A stretch of DNA of 36,834 nucleotides from Verrucomicrobiota bacterium. Lineage in GTDB: Bacteria > Pseudomonadota > Gammaproteobacteria > Nevskiales > Nevskiaceae. Numbering within the stretch: the first letter of the stretch is position 1; each line of letters begins with the position of its first letter. Positions 25,271 through 34,345 of the stretch are shown in pieces. The translations under genes were made by a program, and so were the position numbers. The notes beneath the pieces are model-generated. The model was not told the DNA's origin and did no database searches. It saw only the letters and a list, made by a program, of their open reading frames with translations. The stretch is from the NCBI GenBank assembly GCA_903970595.1, contig CAJCJI010000526.1, positions 1 to 36,834 of the forward strand, given 5' to 3'.

Positions 25271-25669
25271 GTGTCTGAGATCAATCCTCTATCCAATCTG
25301 CACGCCAGGTCGATGGCGGTGCAGCAGCAGCGCATGGATGTGTTGGCCTCGAACATTGCCAATGCGGACACACCGAATTACAAGGCCCGCGACATCGACT
25401 TCGCCAAAGTGCTCGCCGGCGCGCAGGCGAACAGCGGCGCCGAGCTGACACTGGCCGCCACGAATCCGAATCATGCCGCCGGCAGTGCCAGCAGCAGTGC
25501 GCTGCCGATGAGCTTTCGCGTGCCGCTGCAGCCCACGGTCGACGGCAACACGGTCGATGAGCAGGTTGAGCAGGCGGCCTTCGCCGATGCGGTGCTGCAT
25601 TACCAGGCCAGCCTCAGCTTCCAGAGCGGCGACATGAAATCCCTCAACACGGCGATCACCGGCCAATAG
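25271..25669 (+). CDS. flgB: Flagellar proximal rod protein FlgB
   Basis: A 132-residue rod protein exported by the flagellar type III system. It has the rod-family N-terminal motif ASNIANADTPNYKARDIDF and a C-terminal helix (FADAVLHYQASLSFQSGDMKSLNTAI), which form the coiled-coil ends of axial proteins. The GTG start has GGGAG six bases upstream. It is the first gene of the flgB-flgF run under the sigma54 promoter. Length matches E. coli FlgB (138). Confidence 0.96.
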   Translation: MSEINPLSNLHARSMAVQQQRMDVLASNIANADTPNYKARDIDFAKVLAGAQANSGAELTLAATNPNHAAGSASSSALPMSFRVPLQPTVDGNTVDEQVEQAAFADAVLHYQASLSFQSGDMKSLNTAITGQ

Positions 25670-25697
25670 TTTGCCGTCCAATCAATGGAACCCGCAG

Positions 25698-26108
25698 ATG
25701 CCCTCCTCCTTCCGTATTTTCGACATCGCCGGATCGGCGATGAGCGCGCAATCGGTGCGCCTGAGCACTGTCGCCAGCAACCTGGCCAATGCCGATGCGG
25801 TGGGCTCCGATCCCAACAGCGTGTTCAAGGCACACCTGCCGGTGTTCAAGACCGCGCCGGAAGTGGCCGGAAAGCAGACTCCCGGTGTGCGTGTAACCGG
25901 CGTGGTGGAAAGCCAGGTGCCGGCGGAAAAGCTGTACCAGCCCGGCAATCCGGTGGCGGACAGTGACGGTTATGTCTACTCCCCCAACGTCAACGTGGTG
26001 GAGCAGATAACCGACATGATCTCCGCTTCGCGCTCCTATCAAAACAGCGTCGACATGATGAATACCGCCAAGGAACTGGCGCTGAAAACCCTGACCCTCG
26101 GCAATTGA
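25698..26108 (+). CDS. flgC: Flagellar proximal rod protein FlgC
   Basis: A 136-residue rod protein with FRIFDIAGSAMSAQSVRLSTVASNLANADAVG at the N-terminus and a terminal helix (RSYQNSVDMMNTAKELALKTL). ATG 25698 is preferred to TTG 25671 because it places the conserved IFDIAGSA near residue 8, as in other FlgC proteins. It lies 28 bases after flgB and seven before flgD. Confidence 0.96.
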   Translation: MPSSFRIFDIAGSAMSAQSVRLSTVASNLANADAVGSDPNSVFKAHLPVFKTAPEVAGKQTPGVRVTGVVESQVPAEKLYQPGNPVADSDGYVYSPNVNVVEQITDMISASRSYQNSVDMMNTAKELALKTLTLGN

Positions 26109-26115
26109 GAGACCC

Positions 26116-26829
26116 ATGACCATCACTTCCATCCAGCCTGTCAACAACAGCAGCGTCTATGCCGGCCTGGGATTGACCGGCAGCACGCCCACCGCGGCGG
26201 CCGGCTCCTCAAGTACCAGCGCTGCCACCAGCGCAGCCGCCACAACGGTCAACGAACAGGAGTTCCTGCAGCTGATGACAACGCAGCTGCAGGATCAGGA
26301 CCCCACCAATCCGGTCAGTTCCACCGACTTTTTCAGCCAGATTTCCGCCTTCTCCGAGGTTTCCGGCATTGACCAGCTCAACACTTCGTTCTCGACCATG
26401 GCGTCGACGCTGGCTTCGAGCCAGAGTCTGCAGGCGGCTAGCCTGATCGGCCAGAACGTGCTGGTCCCCGGCAGCACCGGACAGCTCACAAGTTCCGGCT
26501 TGGCCGGAGCGGTACAGGTGCCGGCGAGCGGCAACGTCAGCGTCAACATCTACAATTCGTCCGGCGCTCTGGTCAACACGCTCAACCTGGGCGTGCAGTC
26601 GGCCGGCACCGTGCCTTTCGTCTGGAACGGCGTGGATTCCAGCGGCAATGCCCAGTCGGCCGGCACCTATACCATCAACGCCCAGGTCGGCAGCGGGGGT
26701 AGCGCCCAGTCCGCGACTACCGACGTGGCAGCGCAGGTCCTGAGCGTGTCGCCCACCAGCAGCGGGATGATGCTCAACCTTCAGGGGCTCGGCCAGGTGC
26801 CGCTGACCCAGGTCCAGCAAATCCTCTGA
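26116..26829 (+). CDS. flgD: Hook-capping scaffold protein FlgD
   Basis: A 237-residue hook cap needed for FlgE polymerisation. The conserved N-terminal block is NEQEFLQLMTTQLQDQDPTNP at about 49-69. A variable central region follows, with Ig/Tudor-like beta-sandwich repeats in the C-terminal half (VNIYNSSGALVNTLNLG, FVWNGVDSSGNAQSAGTY). The first 45 residues are Ser/Thr/Ala rich, as expected for a type III export signal. Seven bases separate it from flgC. Confidence 0.95.
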   Translation: MTITSIQPVNNSSVYAGLGLTGSTPTAAAGSSSTSAATSAAATTVNEQEFLQLMTTQLQDQDPTNPVSSTDFFSQISAFSEVSGIDQLNTSFSTMASTLASSQSLQAASLIGQNVLVPGSTGQLTSSGLAGAVQVPASGNVSVNIYNSSGALVNTLNLGVQSAGTVPFVWNGVDSSGNAQSAGTYTINAQVGSGGSAQSATTDVAAQVLSVSPTSSGMMLNLQGLGQVPLTQVQQIL

Positions 26830-26852
26830 TCTTTCAGATTTGGAGAACCATC

Positions 26853-28070
26853 ATGTCCTTCAGCATCGCCCTTTCTGGGATCAACGCCGCCAATACCGAT
26901 CTCAACACCATTTCCAACAATATCGCGAATGCCAATACTACGGGATTCAAGGAATCATCCGCGGAGTTCGGCGATATCTTCCAGAACGGCGCCTACAACG
27001 TGCAGAGCAATAATGTCGGCGACGGCGTCGCGACCGAGGCGATCAATCAGGATTTCTCGCAGGGCACCCTGACCACCACGAACAATCCGCTGAACCTGGC
27101 GATCAATGGCGAAGGCTTTTTCACACTGATGGATAACGGGTCGCCGGTTTACACGCGCAATGGCGATTTCACCACCAACAGCGCCGGCTATGTGATCAGC
27201 GCCACAGGTCAGAATCTGCAGGTGTATCCGCCGCTAGCCGGCGGCACCACCTTCAGCACCGGCACGCTGACCAGCCTGCAATTGTCGACCGCGCCCAATC
27301 CGCCGCTGGCGACCACCACCGTCGACGCCGGCATCACCTTGCCGGCCGGCGCAACGGCTCCGGCCACCACGCCGTTTTCCCCCACAGATTCAACCAGCTA
27401 CAACCAGACCACTTCGACGACGATCTACGATTCGGAAGGCGCGGCACAGACGCTGAACATGTATTTCGTCGCGGGTAGCACGCCCGGATCATGGACCGAA
27501 TACAGCACGGTCAACGGCACCCAGGTCGGGGCGGGCACCTCACTCGTCTTCGGCAGTGCCGGTACGCTGACCACTCCGGCGAATGGACAGATTCCGATCT
27601 CATACAGCCCGACCGACGGTGCCGCCCCGATCAGCGCGACGCTGAACCTGAGCGGCAGCACGCAGTACGGCGGCACGTTTTCGGTCAACAGCCTGACGCA
27701 GGATGGCTATGCCACTGGCCAGCTCAACGGGGTTGCGATCTCCAACGCCGGAGTGATTTCGGCCAATTACAGCAATGGCCAGACCACCGTGCTCGGCCAG
27801 GTCGCAATGGCGAATTTCGCCAATCCGGGAGGCTTGCAGCAACTCGGCAACGCTACTTGGGCGCAGACCTATGCATCCGGCGCGGCGCTGCAGGGTTCTG
27901 CCGGCAGCAGCAACCTGGGCACCCTGCAATCCGGCTCTTTGGAAAGCAGCAACGTCGACTTGACCACGCAGCTGGTCGATATGATGAACGCGCAGCGCAA
28001 CTACCAGGCGAATTCCCAGGTCATCTCCACCGATGACCAGCTGCTGCAAACCATTCTGCATCTCCAATAG
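26853..28070 (+). CDS. flgE: Flagellar hook protein FlgE
   Basis: A 405-residue subunit of the hook (E. coli 402). The N-terminal axial motif is SGINAANTDLNTISNNIANANTTGFK, with the FlgE/F/G-family core GFFTLMDNGSPVYTRNGDF and the C-terminal SSNVDLTTQLVDMMNAQRNYQANSQV. The middle of the protein is Thr/Ala/Gly rich and variable. TTTGGAG lies upstream of the ATG. It is 23 bases after flgD and 14 before flgF. Confidence 0.96.
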   Translation: MSFSIALSGINAANTDLNTISNNIANANTTGFKESSAEFGDIFQNGAYNVQSNNVGDGVATEAINQDFSQGTLTTTNNPLNLAINGEGFFTLMDNGSPVYTRNGDFTTNSAGYVISATGQNLQVYPPLAGGTTFSTGTLTSLQLSTAPNPPLATTTVDAGITLPAGATAPATTPFSPTDSTSYNQTTSTTIYDSEGAAQTLNMYFVAGSTPGSWTEYSTVNGTQVGAGTSLVFGSAGTLTTPANGQIPISYSPTDGAAPISATLNLSGSTQYGGTFSVNSLTQDGYATGQLNGVAISNAGVISANYSNGQTTVLGQVAMANFANPGGLQQLGNATWAQTYASGAALQGSAGSSNLGTLQSGSLESSNVDLTTQLVDMMNAQRNYQANSQVISTDDQLLQTILHLQ

Positions 28071-28084
28071 GCGCGGAGTAGAGC

Positions 28085-28828
28085 GTGGACCGCGCGCTAT
28101 ATGTCGGCATGTCCGGCGCGATGCAGACGCTGCTGGCGCAGACGGCCAACAGCAACAATCTCGCCAATGCCTCAACCACCGGCTTCAGGGCACAATTGAT
28201 CGATGCGCAATCGGTGCCGGTGGAGGGTCCTGGCCTGCCCTCGCGGGTGAACGCCCAGATCCAGGATCCGGGTTGGGACGACACACCCGGCACCCTGAGC
28301 CAGACCGGGCGCGAACTGGATGTGGCTTTGGGCCAAGGCGACTGGCTAGCGGTGCAGGCCGCGGACGGCAGCGAGGCCTATACGCGCGCCGGCAACATGA
28401 GCATCGACGTCAACGGCCAGCTCATCACCGGCAGCGGTCAGCCGGTGCTGGGCGACAATGGGCCGATTTCGGTGCCGCCATACGCCTCGATCAAGGTTGC
28501 CGGCGATGGCACCATCTCCATCGTGCCGGCTGGGCAGACCCCGAATGCCGCGGCGACGGTGGGGCGTCTGCGTGTGGTTCAGGCCAGCGCCGCCGATCTT
28601 CTGCGCGGCGAAGACGGACTGATGCGTCCCGCGCCGGGCGTTACGCCCGAGCCTGCCGCGGGGGATACAGTCGTTTCCGGTTCGCTGGAAAGTTCCAACG
28701 TGAATCTGGCCAATACCATGGTGACCATGATCCAGCTGGCGCGCCAGTTCGACCTGCAGACCCGCCTGATGAAGACCGTGCAGGACAATTCCAGCGCTTC
28801 CTCCTCCCTACTGCAATTCAATCAGTGA
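28085..28828 (+). CDS. flgF: Flagellar proximal rod protein FlgF
   Basis: A 247-residue rod protein starting at GTG with GGAG upstream. It begins MDRALYVGMSGAMQTL, has NSNNLANASTTGFRAQL, and ends with SSNVNLANTMVTMIQLARQFDLQTRLMK, as expected for FlgF. It closes the first co-transcribed run; the next 111 bases hold a new sigma54 promoter. Confidence 0.95.
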   Translation: MDRALYVGMSGAMQTLLAQTANSNNLANASTTGFRAQLIDAQSVPVEGPGLPSRVNAQIQDPGWDDTPGTLSQTGRELDVALGQGDWLAVQAADGSEAYTRAGNMSIDVNGQLITGSGQPVLGDNGPISVPPYASIKVAGDGTISIVPAGQTPNAAATVGRLRVVQASAADLLRGEDGLMRPAPGVTPEPAAGDTVVSGSLESSNVNLANTMVTMIQLARQFDLQTRLMKTVQDNSSASSSLLQFNQ

Positions 28829-28861
28829 CAGTTTCTCCCGCGGCGCTGGATTCTTGACGGA

Positions 28862-28892
28862 TGGGGGGGGGAAAGGCTGGCCCGGGACTTGT
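28862..28892 (+). promoter_or_regulatory. Sigma54 promoter of flgG operon, with G9 tract just upstream
   Basis: TGGCCC (28878-28883), five bases and TTGT (28889-28892) match the -24/-12 consensus at eight of ten positions and closely resemble the flgB promoter. A run of nine G (28863-28871) lies seven bases upstream. The element is 47 bases before the flgG ATG and gives flgGHIJ, and perhaps flgKL, their own start. Confidence 0.65.
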
Positions 28893-28939
28893 AGAGCATG
28901 GGTCAGCTTGCCGGATTTCCGGCGTAGAGGACTCTCGAC

Positions 28940-29728
28940 ATGAATTCTGCACTTTGGGTGGCGAAGACCGGTCTGGACGCGCAGCAGACGCAGATGACCG
29001 TAATTTCCAACAACCTGGCCAACGTCAACACCACGGGCTTCAAGCGGGGACGCGCCGTGTTCCAGGACCTGCTTTATCAGAATTATGGACAGGCCGGCAG
29101 CTCCACCAGCACGCAGACCCAGTCGCCTTCGGGCCTGATGCTCGGCACCGGCGTGCATATCGGCGCTACCGAGACGCTGATGGATCAGGGCAATCTGCAG
29201 CAGACGAACAACTCCCTGGACATCGCCATCAACGGCCAGGGCTTCTTTCAGATCCAGAAGCCGGACGGCACCATCGCCTACACCCGCGACGGCAGCTTTC
29301 AGGTCAACAGCCAGGGCCAGATGGTCAATGCCACCGGCTATCTGCTGCAGCCCGGCATTACCATTCCGCAGGCGGCGCAGAGCGTGACCATTTCCGCCGA
29401 CGGTGTAGTCGACGTGACGCTCGCTGGCCAGGCCGCTCCGCAGCAGGTCGGCACGCTCACCATAGCCAACTTCATCAATCCGGCCGGCCTGCAGGCGCAG
29501 GGCGGCAACCTCTTCGCCGAAACCGCCGCCAGCGGCACACCCCAGACCGGCACCCCCGGCTTGAACGGCATGGGCAGCCTGGTGCAGGGTTCAGTCGAGT
29601 CCTCCAACGTCAATGTGGTGGAGGAGATGGTCAACATGATCGAGACGCAGCGTTCCTACGAAATGAACTCGAAGGCGATTTCGACCACCGACCAGATGCT
29701 GCAGAACCTGACCCAGAGCATGACATGA
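28940..29728 (+). CDS. flgG: Flagellar distal rod protein FlgG
   Basis: A 262-residue distal rod protein (E. coli 260). It begins [19 protein letters not shown] with [25 protein letters not shown], contains [20 protein letters not shown], and ends [29 protein letters not shown]. All are close to FlgG consensus. GAGGA stands eight bases before the ATG. Its stop overlaps the flgH start (ATGA). Confidence 0.97.
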   Translation: MNSALWVAKTGLDAQQTQMTVISNNLANVNTTGFKRGRAVFQDLLYQNYGQAGSSTSTQTQSPSGLMLGTGVHIGATETLMDQGNLQQTNNSLDIAINGQGFFQIQKPDGTIAYTRDGSFQVNSQGQMVNATGYLLQPGITIPQAAQSVTISADGVVDVTLAGQAAPQQVGTLTIANFINPAGLQAQGGNLFAETAASGTPQTGTPGLNGMGSLVQGSVESSNVNVVEEMVNMIETQRSYEMNSKAISTTDQMLQNLTQSMT

Positions 29729-30387
29729 GACATCTGCTTGCCAACACTACGGTGCTGGTCTGCGCCTGCGCCTGGCTGGACGGCTGCACCACCATCGAAG
29801 ACAAAATGGATTCGACGCCGACCCAGGTGCCCGAAATGCTTACGCTGCCGACTCCGGCGGCCGGGACCGTCGGCTCTCCAAGCCAGGGCATGGCCCTGTT
29901 CGAGGATGCCAAGGCGCGCAGCGTCGGCGATCTGCTGACCGTCGAGCTGGTGGAAGCCACCACTGCGCAGAAGGCCGCCAAGACCGATTCCGCCAAGTCC
30001 GATAACGATACCCTCGGCAATATCGGCATCTTCGGCAAGACCCTGCACACCAACTCCAGTGTTTCCAGCGCGCGTGCCTTCACCGGCAGCGGGGACAGCT
30101 CGCAAAGCAACAGCCTTCAGGGCAGCATCACCGTCGCCGTGGTGCAGCGCCTGCCCAACGGCAATTTGCTCGTGCGCGGCGAGAAGCAGATCCAGATCAA
30201 CCAAGGGTACGAGTACGTAAAGCTGGAGGGCATTATCCGGCCCGCCGACATCGCGACCGACAACAGCGTCACCTCCGATCGCGTTGCCAATGCACGGATT
30301 TCCTATACCGGCAAAGGCATGATCAACGATGCCAACAACCAGGGCTGGCTGACGCGCTTCTTCAATTCGCCATGGTTCCCATTCTGA
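29725..30387 (+). CDS. flgH: Flagellar L-ring lipoprotein FlgH
   Basis: A 220-residue outer-membrane ring protein. A short signal sequence ends in the lipobox LDGC (C21); Asp at -2 is unusual but the Gly-Cys is intact. The mature part has SLFED-like [23 protein letters not shown] and [24 protein letters not shown], typical of FlgH. It overlaps flgG by four bases. Its TGA overlaps the flgI ATG (TGATG), so translation is probably coupled. Confidence 0.96.
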   Translation: MRHLLANTTVLVCACAWLDGCTTIEDKMDSTPTQVPEMLTLPTPAAGTVGSPSQGMALFEDAKARSVGDLLTVELVEATTAQKAAKTDSAKSDNDTLGNIGIFGKTLHTNSSVSSARAFTGSGDSSQSNSLQGSITVAVVQRLPNGNLLVRGEKQIQINQGYEYVKLEGIIRPADIATDNSVTSDRVANARISYTGKGMINDANNQGWLTRFFNSPWFPF

Positions 30388-31493
30388 TGAAGCATTCACT
30401 GCCGCAGCTGTTCGGCTGCTTATTGGCGCTGGCCGCTGTGTCGGCGCGTGCCGAGCGGGTCAAGGATCTGGCGGATATCGCCGGCGTGCGCAGTAATGCC
30501 CTGATCGGCTACGGCCTGGTGGTCGGCCTCAACGGTACGGGCGACCAGACCACGCAGGCGCCGTTCACGGTGCAGAGCCTGGAGAGCATGCTGCGCCAGC
30601 TTGGGGTGACCGTGCCCACGTCCACCAATCCGCAGCTTAAGAATGTGGCGGCCGTATCGGTGCACGCCGAATTGCCGGCATTCGCCAAGCTTGGTCAGAC
30701 CATCGATATCACGGTTTCCTCGATCGGCAATGCATCGAGCCTGCGCGGCGGCAGCCTGCTGATGTCGCCGATGAAGGGCGCGGACGGGCAGGTGTATGCG
30801 CTGGCGCAGGGCAACATCATCGTCGGCGGCCTCGGCGTATCGGGCAAAGATGGATCACGCGTTTCGGTCAACATTCCCACCGTCGGCCGCATCCCCAATG
30901 GCGCCAGCGTCGAGCGCGATGTGCCGAACACCTTCGCGGCGGGCGGCGATCTGTTGTTGAACCTCCACGCTTATGATTTCACCACCGCGGCCCATACCGC
31001 AGACGCCATCAACAAGTCGCTCGGCGCCCCGGTGGCGCGGGCCGTGGATGCTGTCACGGTTTCGGTAAAAGCCCCGGCCGATCCTAACGACCGCGTCGAC
31101 TTCCTGGCGAACGTCGAGAATATAGAGGTCACTCCCGGTGATGCGCCGGCGCGTGTGATCGTCAATTCGCGTACCGGTACCGTGGTCATCAGCAGCCACG
31201 TCGAAGTCCGGCCCGCGGCGGTTGCACATGGCAATCTGACTGTCACCATCACCGAGCGGCCGCGCGTCAGCCAGCCCAATGCCTTCTCCAAGGGCACCAC
31301 GCAGGTGGTCCCGACTTCGACGATCGATATCAAGGAGGGTAGCGGGCATATGTTCGTGTTTCCGGCCGGGGCGGATCTGGACGAAATCGTGCGCGCGGTC
31401 AATCAGGTCGGCGCCTCGCCTGGCGACCTCGTCGCCATCCTCGAAGCACTCAAGGAAGCCGGCGCCTTGCGCGCCGAGCTGGTCGTCATCTGA
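30387..31493 (+). CDS. flgI: Flagellar P-ring protein FlgI
   Basis: A 368-residue periplasmic ring protein. The signal peptide ([22 protein letters not shown]) is followed by [33 protein letters not shown], the hallmark of FlgI. The C-terminus has [39 protein letters not shown], also typical. I chose ATG 30387, which overlaps the flgH stop and gives a clean signal peptide. ATG 30372 would add five residues. FlgA, encoded at 23447-24136, is its assembly chaperone. Confidence 0.97.
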   Translation: MKHSLPQLFGCLLALAAVSARAERVKDLADIAGVRSNALIGYGLVVGLNGTGDQTTQAPFTVQSLESMLRQLGVTVPTSTNPQLKNVAAVSVHAELPAFAKLGQTIDITVSSIGNASSLRGGSLLMSPMKGADGQVYALAQGNIIVGGLGVSGKDGSRVSVNIPTVGRIPNGASVERDVPNTFAAGGDLLLNLHAYDFTTAAHTADAINKSLGAPVARAVDAVTVSVKAPADPNDRVDFLANVENIEVTPGDAPARVIVNSRTGTVVISSHVEVRPAAVAHGNLTVTITERPRVSQPNAFSKGTTQVVPTSTIDIKEGSGHMFVFPAGADLDEIVRAVNQVGASPGDLVAILEALKEAGALRAELVVI

Positions 31494-31495
31494 AG

Positions 31496-32419
31496 ATGAA
31501 CCGCACTGGTGTCAACGAGGCGGCGGTCGCCACGGATTTCAGCCAGTTCGCGGGTTTGCGCGCGGCTGCGAAGCGCAATGACCCCAAGGCCTTGCGGCAG
31601 GCGGCGCAGCAATTTGAAGCATTGTTTACCGAAATGGTTCTCAAAGGCGCGCATCAGACCAAGTTCGGCGACGATCTTACCGGCGAACAAGGCGATTTGT
31701 ACCAGGACATGTTCGATCAGCAGATGGCCATGCACCTGTCCGCTGGCAAGGGCTTGGGCCTGGCAGATCTGCTTGTGCGTCAACTCGGCGGCCTGCACGG
31801 CGCCGATGCCGGGGCATCGGCACCACAGGCTGCCTCCGCAGTGCCGGCGCCGGCGGCGAAGGTGTCCGGCACTGGCAGCAGCGGAAACAGTGTCAAGGGC
31901 TCTGCGGCTGTGCCCAAGCTAAAGCTGCCGCAGTCGGTGCAGGAGTTTGTCGATACCATCCGCCCGCATGCCGAAAAAGCCGCGGCACTACTGGGAATAC
32001 CGGCGCGCGCACTGATTGCGCAGGCCGCCCTGGAAACCGGCTGGGGCCAGCATCTCCCCAAGCAGACGGACGGCAGCGTCAACGTCAATCTGTTCGGCGT
32101 AAAGGCCCAGCCGGGCTGGAACGGACCGAGCCAGATGCACCAGACCGCCGAGTTCCAGAGCGGCCAATGGACCAGTGAGCCGGCGAAATTCCGTTCCTAC
32201 AATTCGGTCGGCGCTTCATTCGACGGCTACGTCAGCTTTCTGCAGGCCAATCCGCGTTATGCCGAGGCTCTGCGCAGCGGCGACGTGCACGGCTATGCAC
32301 AGGGCCTGCAGACGGCGGGCTATGCCACGGACCCGCAGTACGCGCAAAAGTTGATCAAGATCGCGTTCGGGCCGCAGTTGGCAAGCGCCTACGACGTCCA
32401 TCCGATTACAAGTGCATGA
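31496..32419 (+). CDS. flgJ: Rod cap and peptidoglycan hydrolase FlgJ
   Basis: A 307-residue bifunctional protein. The rod-binding domain at about 25-100 (LRQAAQQFEALFTEMVLKGA, GDLYQDMFDQQMAMHLSAGKGLGLADLL) caps the growing rod. An Ala/Pro/Ser linker runs to about 140. The GH73 muramidase domain at 145-300 has AQAALETGWGQ with catalytic E180 and NLFGVKA, and opens the cell wall for rod passage. It starts two bases after the flgI stop. The two-domain form is normal for beta- and gammaproteobacteria. Confidence 0.96.
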   Translation: MNRTGVNEAAVATDFSQFAGLRAAAKRNDPKALRQAAQQFEALFTEMVLKGAHQTKFGDDLTGEQGDLYQDMFDQQMAMHLSAGKGLGLADLLVRQLGGLHGADAGASAPQAASAVPAPAAKVSGTGSSGNSVKGSAAVPKLKLPQSVQEFVDTIRPHAEKAAALLGIPARALIAQAALETGWGQHLPKQTDGSVNVNLFGVKAQPGWNGPSQMHQTAEFQSGQWTSEPAKFRSYNSVGASFDGYVSFLQANPRYAEALRSGDVHGYAQGLQTAGYATDPQYAQKLIKIAFGPQLASAYDVHPITSA

Positions 32420-32432
32420 ATACGAGGCTGTC

Positions 32433-34325
32433 ATGAGCGGCATGCTGAGCATCGGCAGTTCGGCTCTGATGGCCTACCAAACCGCGCTGGAGGTGGTCAG
32501 CCAGAACATCTCCAATGCCAATACGCCGGGCTATGTGCGCCAGGCGGTGAACCTGCAAAACGTAGGCGGCCCCACGCTGGCCGGCGGCACGGTGGGCGAT
32601 GGCGTGGAGGTGCAGTCGGTACAAAACATCAGCAATCAGTTTCTGCAGCAGCAGGTGGTCTCCGACAGCAGCAGCTACAACTACATCAACACGTTCCAGA
32701 CCTACGCATCACAGGTCGATGAGGCATTGTCCAATTCAAGCACGGGCCTGTCCGCGCCGATGCAAAGCTTCTTTTCGGCGGTGAACAGCCTGGCAACGGA
32801 TCCCACTTCGAGCGCCTCGCGCCAGGCCATGCTGAGCAGTGCGCAGACACTGGCTTCCACCTTCAACGGCCTGCAGCAGCAACTGGCCGGCGTCGACAGC
32901 CAGATTACCGGAAGCGTCACGACCACGGTGAGCCAGATCAATGGCTATGCTGCGCAGCTGGCCCAGCTTAACGTCAGCATTGCCCAGGCTACCGCCCAAG
33001 GCAATGGCCAGGCCCCCAACGATCTGATCGATCAGCGCAACGAGGTGCTGCAAAATCTGGCCGGCGACATCGGCGTCAGCACCACCACCAATACCGACGG
33101 TTCCGTCAATGTCTACGTGGCCAATGGTCAGGCACTGGTGCTGGACGGCAGCGCCAATTCTCTGTCGGTGCAGCCGAACGCCTTCGGCCAGGATCAGGAT
33201 GTCGTGCTCAACAGCGGCGGCACCGGAAGCGTCATCACCAGCCAGATCTCCGGGGGCAGCCTCGGCGGTTTGCTTACGGCGCAGAGCCAGGTGGTAGAAC
33301 CGGCGATGAACCAGCTCGGTCAGCTTGCCGTAACACTGGCCAGCGCGGTCAATGCGCAGAACGCCCAGGGCATCAACCAGTATGGACAGCTCGGCGGCAA
33401 CATCTTTTCGGTGCCGGCCGTCACGGTAACGGGCGCTTCCGGCAACACCGGCAGTGCCACGGTCAGCGCCAGCATCTCCAACACCAGCCAGTTGACGGCA
33501 TCCGACTACCTGCTCAAATACAACGGTACCAGTTGGAGCCTCATCGACCAGAGCAGCGGCGCCACCGTTGCTCTCAGCGGCAGCGGCACCGCCGCCAGCC
33601 CGCTGACCGGCGCGGGACTGCAGATCGTCGTCGGTGGGATGCCTGCGGCGGGCGACCAATTCCTGGTGCAGCCCACGCAATTCGCGGCGGAGTCCCTGCA
33701 GGTGGCCATCACCGATCCGGCGTTGATTGCCACCGCCGCGCCGGTACAGACCGCAGCCACTTCGTCCAACCAGGGCACCGCGACCATTGGTCCGGCACAG
33801 GTGGTCAATGCCGCCAATCCATCGCTGCTGACCACGTCCACAATCGCATTCACCAGCGCGACGACTTACACCATCAACGGCGCCGGCAGCTATGCGTACA
33901 ACAGCGGCGGCAACATCGCGGTGAACGGCGTTCAGGTCCAGATCACCGGCACTCCGGCGGCGGGCGACAGTTTCACGCTTGCACCCAATACCGGTTCTAG
34001 CAGCGACAACAGCAATGCCCAGCTGATGGCCAATATCGCCAACAAGGCCCTGCTGAACGGCGGACTCAATACGCTCGGTTCCGCCAATGCCGCGATGGTC
34101 TCGCAATTCGGCGCTCAAGCGCAGCAGGCGCAGCAGCGGTTGAGCGCGGAAACCGCGATCCAGACCCAGGACCAGACGCAGCTGTCTTCGGTGTCGGGTG
34201 TCAATCTCGATGAAGAGGCCGCCAGCATGATGCAGTTCCAGCAGGCCTATCAGGCGGCGGCACAGGTCATTGCCACCTCCGATACCTTGTTCGCGTCGCT
34301 GGTCACGGCATTGCAAGCGGCCTGA
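32433..34325 (+). CDS. flgK: Hook-filament junction protein FlgK (HAP1)
   Basis: A 630-residue hook-associated protein, longer than E. coli FlgK (547). It has the N-terminal MLSIGSSALMAYQTALEVVSQNISNANTPGYVRQ and C-terminal SVSGVNLDEEAASMMQFQQAYQAAAQVI. Two related beta-rich modules sit in the variable region at about 330-414 and 440-520, ending GLQIVVGGMPAAGDQFLVQP and GVQVQITGTPAAGDSFTLAP. A third copy is in FlgL. ATG 32433 has GAGG upstream and gives the usual N-terminus; GTG 32412 overlaps flgJ and is less likely. FlgN is its chaperone. Confidence 0.95.
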   Translation: MSGMLSIGSSALMAYQTALEVVSQNISNANTPGYVRQAVNLQNVGGPTLAGGTVGDGVEVQSVQNISNQFLQQQVVSDSSSYNYINTFQTYASQVDEALSNSSTGLSAPMQSFFSAVNSLATDPTSSASRQAMLSSAQTLASTFNGLQQQLAGVDSQITGSVTTTVSQINGYAAQLAQLNVSIAQATAQGNGQAPNDLIDQRNEVLQNLAGDIGVSTTTNTDGSVNVYVANGQALVLDGSANSLSVQPNAFGQDQDVVLNSGGTGSVITSQISGGSLGGLLTAQSQVVEPAMNQLGQLAVTLASAVNAQNAQGINQYGQLGGNIFSVPAVTVTGASGNTGSATVSASISNTSQLTASDYLLKYNGTSWSLIDQSSGATVALSGSGTAASPLTGAGLQIVVGGMPAAGDQFLVQPTQFAAESLQVAITDPALIATAAPVQTAATSSNQGTATIGPAQVVNAANPSLLTTSTIAFTSATTYTINGAGSYAYNSGGNIAVNGVQVQITGTPAAGDSFTLAPNTGSSSDNSNAQLMANIANKALLNGGLNTLGSANAAMVSQFGAQAQQAQQRLSAETAIQTQDQTQLSSVSGVNLDEEAASMMQFQQAYQAAAQVIATSDTLFASLVTALQAA

Positions 34326-34345
34326 TCGATCCAAGGAGCACCGGT

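Noticed and set aside
28861-29724. A plus-strand frame running into flgH from upstream
   Set aside because: It covers flgG in another frame. The true FlgH start is the ATG overlapping the flgG stop, followed by a lipobox.
32736-34334. A 532-codon minus-strand open frame across flgK
   Set aside because: It is the shadow of flgK in GC-rich DNA. Its translation is rich in Arg, Gly, Ala and His with no domain, while the plus strand encodes clear FlgK.
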